A stretch of DNA of 16,334 bases. Source: Rhodobiaceae bacterium (GTDB taxonomy: Bacteria; Pseudomonadota; Alphaproteobacteria; Micropepsales; Micropepsaceae). Shown piece by piece: positions 13,339 through 16,334 of this stretch; the first letter of the stretch is position 1, and each line of letters starts with the position of its first letter. A program made the position numbers and the translations under genes. Under the pieces are notes generated by a model. That model was given only the letters and a program-made list of their open reading frames with translations, made no database searches and was not told the origin of the DNA. The DNA lies in contig VFKO01000306.1 in assembly GCA_009885515.1 (NCBI GenBank), positions 1-16,334 of the forward strand. Reading direction: 5' to 3'.

Positions 13339-13662
13339 TTATTGAGCTGGCGGGGCCGCAGGAGCTGCTGGGTCAGCAGGAGCTGCCGCGGGGTCAGCAG
13401 GAGCTGCCGCTGGGTCAACCGGAGCTGCGCCGTCAACCGGAGCTGCGCCGTCAACCGGAGCTGCGCCGTCAACCGGAGCTGCTGGGTCAACCGGAGCTGC
13501 GCCATCAACTGGAGCTGCTGGGTCAACTGCGGCGCCGTCAACCGGAGCTGCCGTGCCATCAACTGGGGCAGCGTCATCCATTTTCGGCTTATTCAAATAC
13601 CAATACGCTGCGACCGCCAGGATGACGACCGCGATAAAGAGAAACAAACCAGTTCTATTCAT
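13339..13662 (-). CDS. Small membrane-anchored Ala/Pro/Val/Asp repeat protein
   Basis: I do not recognise a named family. The 107-residue protein has one N-terminal helix (about residues 5-23, GLFLFIAVVILAVAAYWYL) and a short NKPKM stop. Residues 31-107 are built from AAPVDG/AAPVDP units, drifting to AAAPADP at the end; there is no Cys, Arg or aromatic residue in that part. It probably sits in the inner membrane with an extended, acidic, proline-rich tail in the periplasm. The start ATG at 13662 has GGAGAG 6-10 nt upstream and strong coding bias (the repeat is only sensible in this frame). Its N-terminus (MNR, hydrophobic helix, W-Y, then Lys and a DG-A-P linker) resembles that of the downstream binding protein. 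It has its own terminator. A spacer, scaffold or envelope role is possible; none is shown. Confidence 0.75.
   Translation of the reverse strand: MNRTGLFLFIAVVILAVAAYWYLNKPKMDDAAPVDGTAAPVDGAAVDPAAPVDGAAPVDPAAPVDGAAPVDGAAPVDGAAPVDPAAAPADPAAAPADPAAPAAPPAQ
13366..13572 (-). repeat. In-frame tandem repeat array, 18-bp units coding AAPVDG/AAPVDP
   Basis: Tandem 18-bp units (minus-strand sense; plus strand reads GTCAACCGGAGCTGCGCC and variants) code for about ten hexapeptide-like units, with two diverged AAAPADP units at the C-terminal end. Three consecutive units near 13431-13484 are nearly identical at the DNA level, which suggests recent slippage or unequal recombination and a likely variable copy number between strains. 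Confidence 0.85.
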
Positions 13663-13697
13663 TACATCTCTCCATAGATGGCCGTCATGGTGGCCAT
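13662..13697 (-). CDS. Possible 11-codon leader ORF coupled to the repeat-protein gene
   Basis: An open frame MATMTAIYGEM starts at ATG 13697 with AAGGGG only 4 nt upstream, a better ribosome binding site than most genes here. It ends in TAA whose last base is the first base of the repeat-protein ATG (TAATG). The sequence also holds an inverted repeat, ATGGCC-N8-GGCCAT (13678-13697). It may be a coupling or leader peptide; its short length means it could also be chance. Confidence 0.35.
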   Translation of the reverse strand: MATMTAIYGEM

Positions 13698-14010
13698 GAA
13701 TCCCCTTCGCCGCGCGCGGTCAACGTATGGTGAATCTGCCAAGAAAAACGGCAGCCAAAGCCGCCGCCAGTCCCAAGCAATCACCGCACGTCCTAGCGCG
13801 ACTTAAACGCAAGGTTAGTCACTTCCAAATTGCTCAACAAGCGTAGTGAAGGTCGCACTTGTTGGGCTTTCTGACGCACCCGGCAGGCGCCGCGTTCAGC
13901 AAAACTTAGGCTTTCCGCCATTGGCCGATTGCTGGTTGCATTGCACACGTCTAAAGCTGTGATTGCACTTCGCCAGGCGAGAGGGTGCGCTTCGACCGGG
14001 CCAGCATAAT
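13698..14010. promoter_or_regulatory. Gene-free divergent region between repeat protein and glutamine synthetase homologue
   Basis: No convincing gene is seen in these 313 bp; a 102-codon minus-strand frame here overlaps the next gene and lacks family-like sequence. The region holds inverted repeats: CTGCC-N9-GGCAG (13736-13754) and a 9-bp dyad CTCAACAAG/CTTGTTGGG (13833-13841 with 13858-13866, one wobble). Both divergent genes must be driven from here. TTGCAT (13936-13941) is the only -35-like box near the plus-strand gene, with no good -10 at proper spacing. Confidence 0.35.
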
Positions 14011-15354
14011 ATGACGATGCAGGGTGATCCAATTCCAAATTCCGGCGGTGCTTCTCGGATTGCTTTGGGCGAACTTGCGGCATTTCTGATCGAAAATCCA
14101 AAGGTTCAGTTCCTGGACTGTGTGTTCTCGGATCTGTGCGGAAACATTCGCGGCAAACGCATTGCCCGCGCAGACCTTGAAAGCCTGTTCACCGCGGGAA
14201 TAGAAATTCCACTGTCGATTTACTTTCTCGATGCGCGCGGCAATGCGGCCCCCGATCCCGAATCAAAATCGATCCCGGCCGCAACAGGCACAGCATGGCC
14301 GGTCGCGGGGACGCTCGCAAAAGTCAATTGGGCGCAGCACCCTCACGGCCAAGTCTTGATGACGATGGCCGACGCAAGCGGCGCGCCCTATTTCGCTGAG
14401 CCGCGAAATGTCTTGAAGCGTGTCGCCGCCCGCCTCGCCCTCCTCAACATTGTTCCAGCCGTGGGCACAACGCTGGAATTTTATCTGCTGGAACGGCAAG
14501 ACGTGCTCAACGGCGTTCCCGCCCAACCGGCACCGACAGAAAACAATAAGCGCGGCCTGTCAGGCGACGAATACGCCGGAATCCTGCTCGCAGTCGCTGA
14601 GGCTGCCGCAGCGTTGCACCTGCCAGACATCAAATTTGTTCAAGAGGAAAAGCAAACCCATTTCAAAGCCGTTCTCGCACCCGATGAAAATGTCCTGCGC
14701 GCCGCCGATCACGTTGTTTTCCTGAGGCAAGTCATTCGCGCCGTTGCCCGCCAATCCCAACTGGGCGCGACCTTTATGGCGGCCCCGTTTTTACCATTGC
14801 CGGGCAGTGCCATGAAAGTGCAGCTTGCTCTTCGCGGCCAGACAGAGCCGCCAACAGATTTGCTGCGGTCCGCGGTGGTGGGGCTGCAGGCGACAATGCC
14901 GGAATCCGTCGCAATTATGGCACCGAATTTGAATGCCTATCGCCGCTTTGGTCACAAGAACGGCGTCGTCTGCAACCGGCGCTGGGGGGTGGACAACGCC
15001 ACCACCAACATCGCCCTCAACGCCACCGGCACCGGTGGCCAGGTCATTGCACACAAAATGGCGAGTGCGGATGCCAATCCCTATCTGGTTTTTGCAGCGA
15101 TCCTTGCGGGCGCCCATCACGGCATCAGCGAGAACCTAAGTCCCACCATGCCGTTCGGGGGCGACGCGTCGACCCTCAACGATCCAACCCTGCCGCGGAC
15201 GATCGATGCCGCGCTTGTCACTTTTGAAAACTGTTCGATCCTGCGCGAGTATTTCCAGGGCGGCTACGTCGACAGGTACTGCGCAACCAAGCGAACCGAA
15301 CTTGAACGTTTTCGCAATTTCATACCGGCGCATGAATACGAGTGGTATCTGTGA
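14011..15354 (+). CDS. PuuA-like glutamine synthetase homologue, probable pseudoenzyme
   Basis: A 447-residue protein closest in layout to gamma-glutamylputrescine synthetase (PuuA, 472). Fold marks are kept: SDLCGNIRGKRI (40-51), VGTTLEFYLLE (151-161), GATFMAAPF (252-260), MAPNLNAYRR (303-312), WGVDN (325-329), DANPYLVFAAILAG (354-367). Active-site positions are not. By alignment to classical GS numbering from memory: E129 is T154, H269 is K269 (GSAMKV for GSGMHV), E220 is K219, E357 is A347, R359 is K349, and R339 is A330 (DNA for DNR). E131 (E156) and perhaps E212 remain. Loss of most metal, glutamate and ATP ligands argues against ligase activity; a binding, regulatory or structural role is likely. 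Start: ATG 14011 or 14017; no clear Shine-Dalgarno. The TTG at 13963 is less likely. Flanking polyamine genes suggest a polyamine-related job. Confidence 0.85.
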   Translation: MTMQGDPIPNSGGASRIALGELAAFLIENPKVQFLDCVFSDLCGNIRGKRIARADLESLFTAGIEIPLSIYFLDARGNAAPDPESKSIPAATGTAWPVAGTLAKVNWAQHPHGQVLMTMADASGAPYFAEPRNVLKRVAARLALLNIVPAVGTTLEFYLLERQDVLNGVPAQPAPTENNKRGLSGDEYAGILLAVAEAAAALHLPDIKFVQEEKQTHFKAVLAPDENVLRAADHVVFLRQVIRAVARQSQLGATFMAAPFLPLPGSAMKVQLALRGQTEPPTDLLRSAVVGLQATMPESVAIMAPNLNAYRRFGHKNGVVCNRRWGVDNATTNIALNATGTGGQVIAHKMASADANPYLVFAAILAGAHHGISENLSPTMPFGGDASTLNDPTLPRTIDAALVTFENCSILREYFQGGYVDRYCATKRTELERFRNFIPAHEYEWYL

Positions 15355-15358
15355 GGCT

Positions 15359-16334
15359 TCAAGCCCCGCGACGTTGAATGGCCGGGTTATTGGAAACAAA
15401 AGTCAAATAAGGCAGGCGCGCGACGGCGTCGGCGGCAAAGAGGGCCGCAAGGCTCGCCGCAACGACGCAAGCTGTGAAATAGCCGTAGCCGTACCACGCA
15501 GGCCCCAACTGCAATGTCAGCGCCGTTGCTCCCGCATTGATCGAGAAAAAGGCAATCTGAGAAACCAGCACCTGCCTTCGCAAATCGAAATACGCCAATA
15601 CGATCGTCAAGAATAGAAAGATGGCATGAAATCCCGATCCTAAAACCCCAAGTCGAAACACGCCAAGTTGCCCGGCATGAAGATCAAGCACCTCAAGCAG
15701 CGTGGGACTCATGGCGATGACAAACAGAGCCAGCGTAATCTGCAGAATACCCAACGACGTTGCCGAGCGCGAAAGGGTGTTGACGATGTCGCCGTGCGCC
15801 GCATTGATCTTGGCCAGTGTTCCGTGCCGCTCGATCGTACGATAAAAATTCCGGTAGACGACAAAGAATTTGGTTTCAACCGCAAAGACAAACAGCGCAA
15901 TCGCTGGCACCATCGTCAACTGCGCCGCAAACATGGCGCCGTCATAGGCAGGATAGGATACCAGTCCGGAAGCGGGCCGCACGGCTTCCGGTGCCGCCCA
16001 CATGACCCACTTGTCGACCCAGATACCGGCATTATAGATCAAGCCGGACAGCGCAATGTCAGGATACTTGCGAAAATACGACAGCAGCGGGCTGAACCGT
16101 GCCGCAGGCGTCGGATACTCGGCCAGAATGCGGGCAATCAAAACAAACAACGTCAGTGCCAGTCCGGTGGAAAATCCGCCGAGCAGCCCCTCTGGACCGA
16201 ATTTCGACAATCCCAAGGCCAGCGCGAACGACAAAAGTAATCCGCCGGCAAACGCCACCGTCACAGTGACGTAGTCTTTGAGCGCGGACAAAAAGACGGC
16301 CGCCACCCACAGGCAGGCGACGATGAGATAGCTC
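15359..16334 (-). CDS. pelG: PelG, Pel exopolysaccharide export membrane protein, C-terminal part, cut by window edge
   Basis: The frame is open to the right edge, giving the last 324 residues of a protein usually about 450 long. It is a polytopic membrane protein with about eight hydrophobic segments visible (for example AFAGGLLLSFALALGLSKFG, GILQITLALFVIAMSP, ACVVAASLAALFAADAVA). PelG-type marks are YPDIALSGLIYNAGIWVDKW, YDGAMFAAQLTMVPAIALFVF, ETKFFVVYRNFYRTIERHGTL and a late YGYGYFTACVV. PelG is the inner-membrane, flippase-like component of Pel polysaccharide secretion and works with PelD, PelE and PelF. The upstream pel genes should lie beyond the window. It is the downstream end of that cluster: its stop faces the glutamine synthetase homologue's stop with 4 bp between, and no terminator is visible. 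Confidence 0.88.
   Translation of the reverse strand, partial: SYLIVACLWVAAVFLSALKDYVTVTVAFAGGLLLSFALALGLSKFGPEGLLGGFSTGLALTLFVLIARILAEYPTPAARFSPLLSYFRKYPDIALSGLIYNAGIWVDKWVMWAAPEAVRPASGLVSYPAYDGAMFAAQLTMVPAIALFVFAVETKFFVVYRNFYRTIERHGTLAKINAAHGDIVNTLSRSATSLGILQITLALFVIAMSPTLLEVLDLHAGQLGVFRLGVLGSGFHAIFLFLTIVLAYFDLRRQVLVSQIAFFSINAGATALTLQLGPAWYGYGYFTACVVAASLAALFAADAVARLPYLTFVSNNPAIQRRGA

Noticed and set aside
13366..13572. Repeats considered as a CRISPR array or DNA-level element
   Set aside because: Units are contiguous without unique spacers and translate to a regular peptide in one frame.
13963..14010. TTG start for the glutamine synthetase homologue
   Set aside because: The added 16 residues are not family-like, and ATG 14011 or 14017 gives a normal length.
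13793..14101. 102-codon minus-strand frame across the divergent region
   Set aside because: It overlaps the start of the glutamine synthetase homologue, lacks any domain, and has no ribosome binding site I can see.

Overview
The window (about 58-60% G+C by eye, dense genes, many 4-bp stop/start overlaps) looks like chromosomal DNA of a Gram-negative proteobacterium, probably an alphaproteobacterium. The lineage is inferred from gene content (SpeH-type AdoMet decarboxylase, mtnB-mtnD-mtnC, PelG, PYROXD2-like oxidoreductases), not proven. I see no phage, transposase, CRISPR, tRNA or rRNA.

Left part (1-4084): a cytoplasmic type I sulfatase is followed, through an ATGA overlap, by the first 100 codons of a formylglycine-generating enzyme that runs off the left edge. 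This pairs a sulfatase with the enzyme that would activate its CSPTR cysteine. Divergent from it is a NylB/beta-lactamase-fold serine hydrolase. A long TTCG-capped hairpin separates the hydrolase from the next convergent gene.

Centre (4085-12111): polyamine synthesis and by-product recycling. Spermidine synthase (speE, minus) and AdoMet decarboxylase (speH, plus) diverge from a 333-bp region with opposed candidate promoters, dyads and a structured speH leader. After a clear speH terminator comes a tightly coupled plus-strand operon: two tandem PYROXD2-like FAD oxidoreductases, the first with degraded FAD motifs, and a GcvT-like folate-type protein. It meets, stop on stop, a minus-strand mtnB-mtnD-mtnC operon. 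That operon encodes three steps of methionine salvage, the pathway that recycles the methylthioadenosine released by spermidine synthase.

Right part (12112-16334): a membrane-anchored PotD/PotF-like polyamine-binding protein with no ABC partners in the window. Next is a 107-residue membrane-anchored Ala-Pro-Val-Asp repeat protein whose N-terminus resembles that of the binding protein. Both minus-strand genes end at strong intrinsic terminators. Then comes a PuuA-like glutamine synthetase homologue that keeps the fold signatures but has lost most metal-, glutamate- and ATP-binding residues. At the right edge is the C-terminal two thirds of PelG, the membrane protein of Pel exopolysaccharide export.

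Taken together, most genes from 4085 to 15354 fit polyamine and C1/methylthio metabolism. The most unusual points are two probable pseudoenzymes (oxidoreductase 1 and the glutamine synthetase homologue), the paired membrane anchors, and the structured speE/speH control region.
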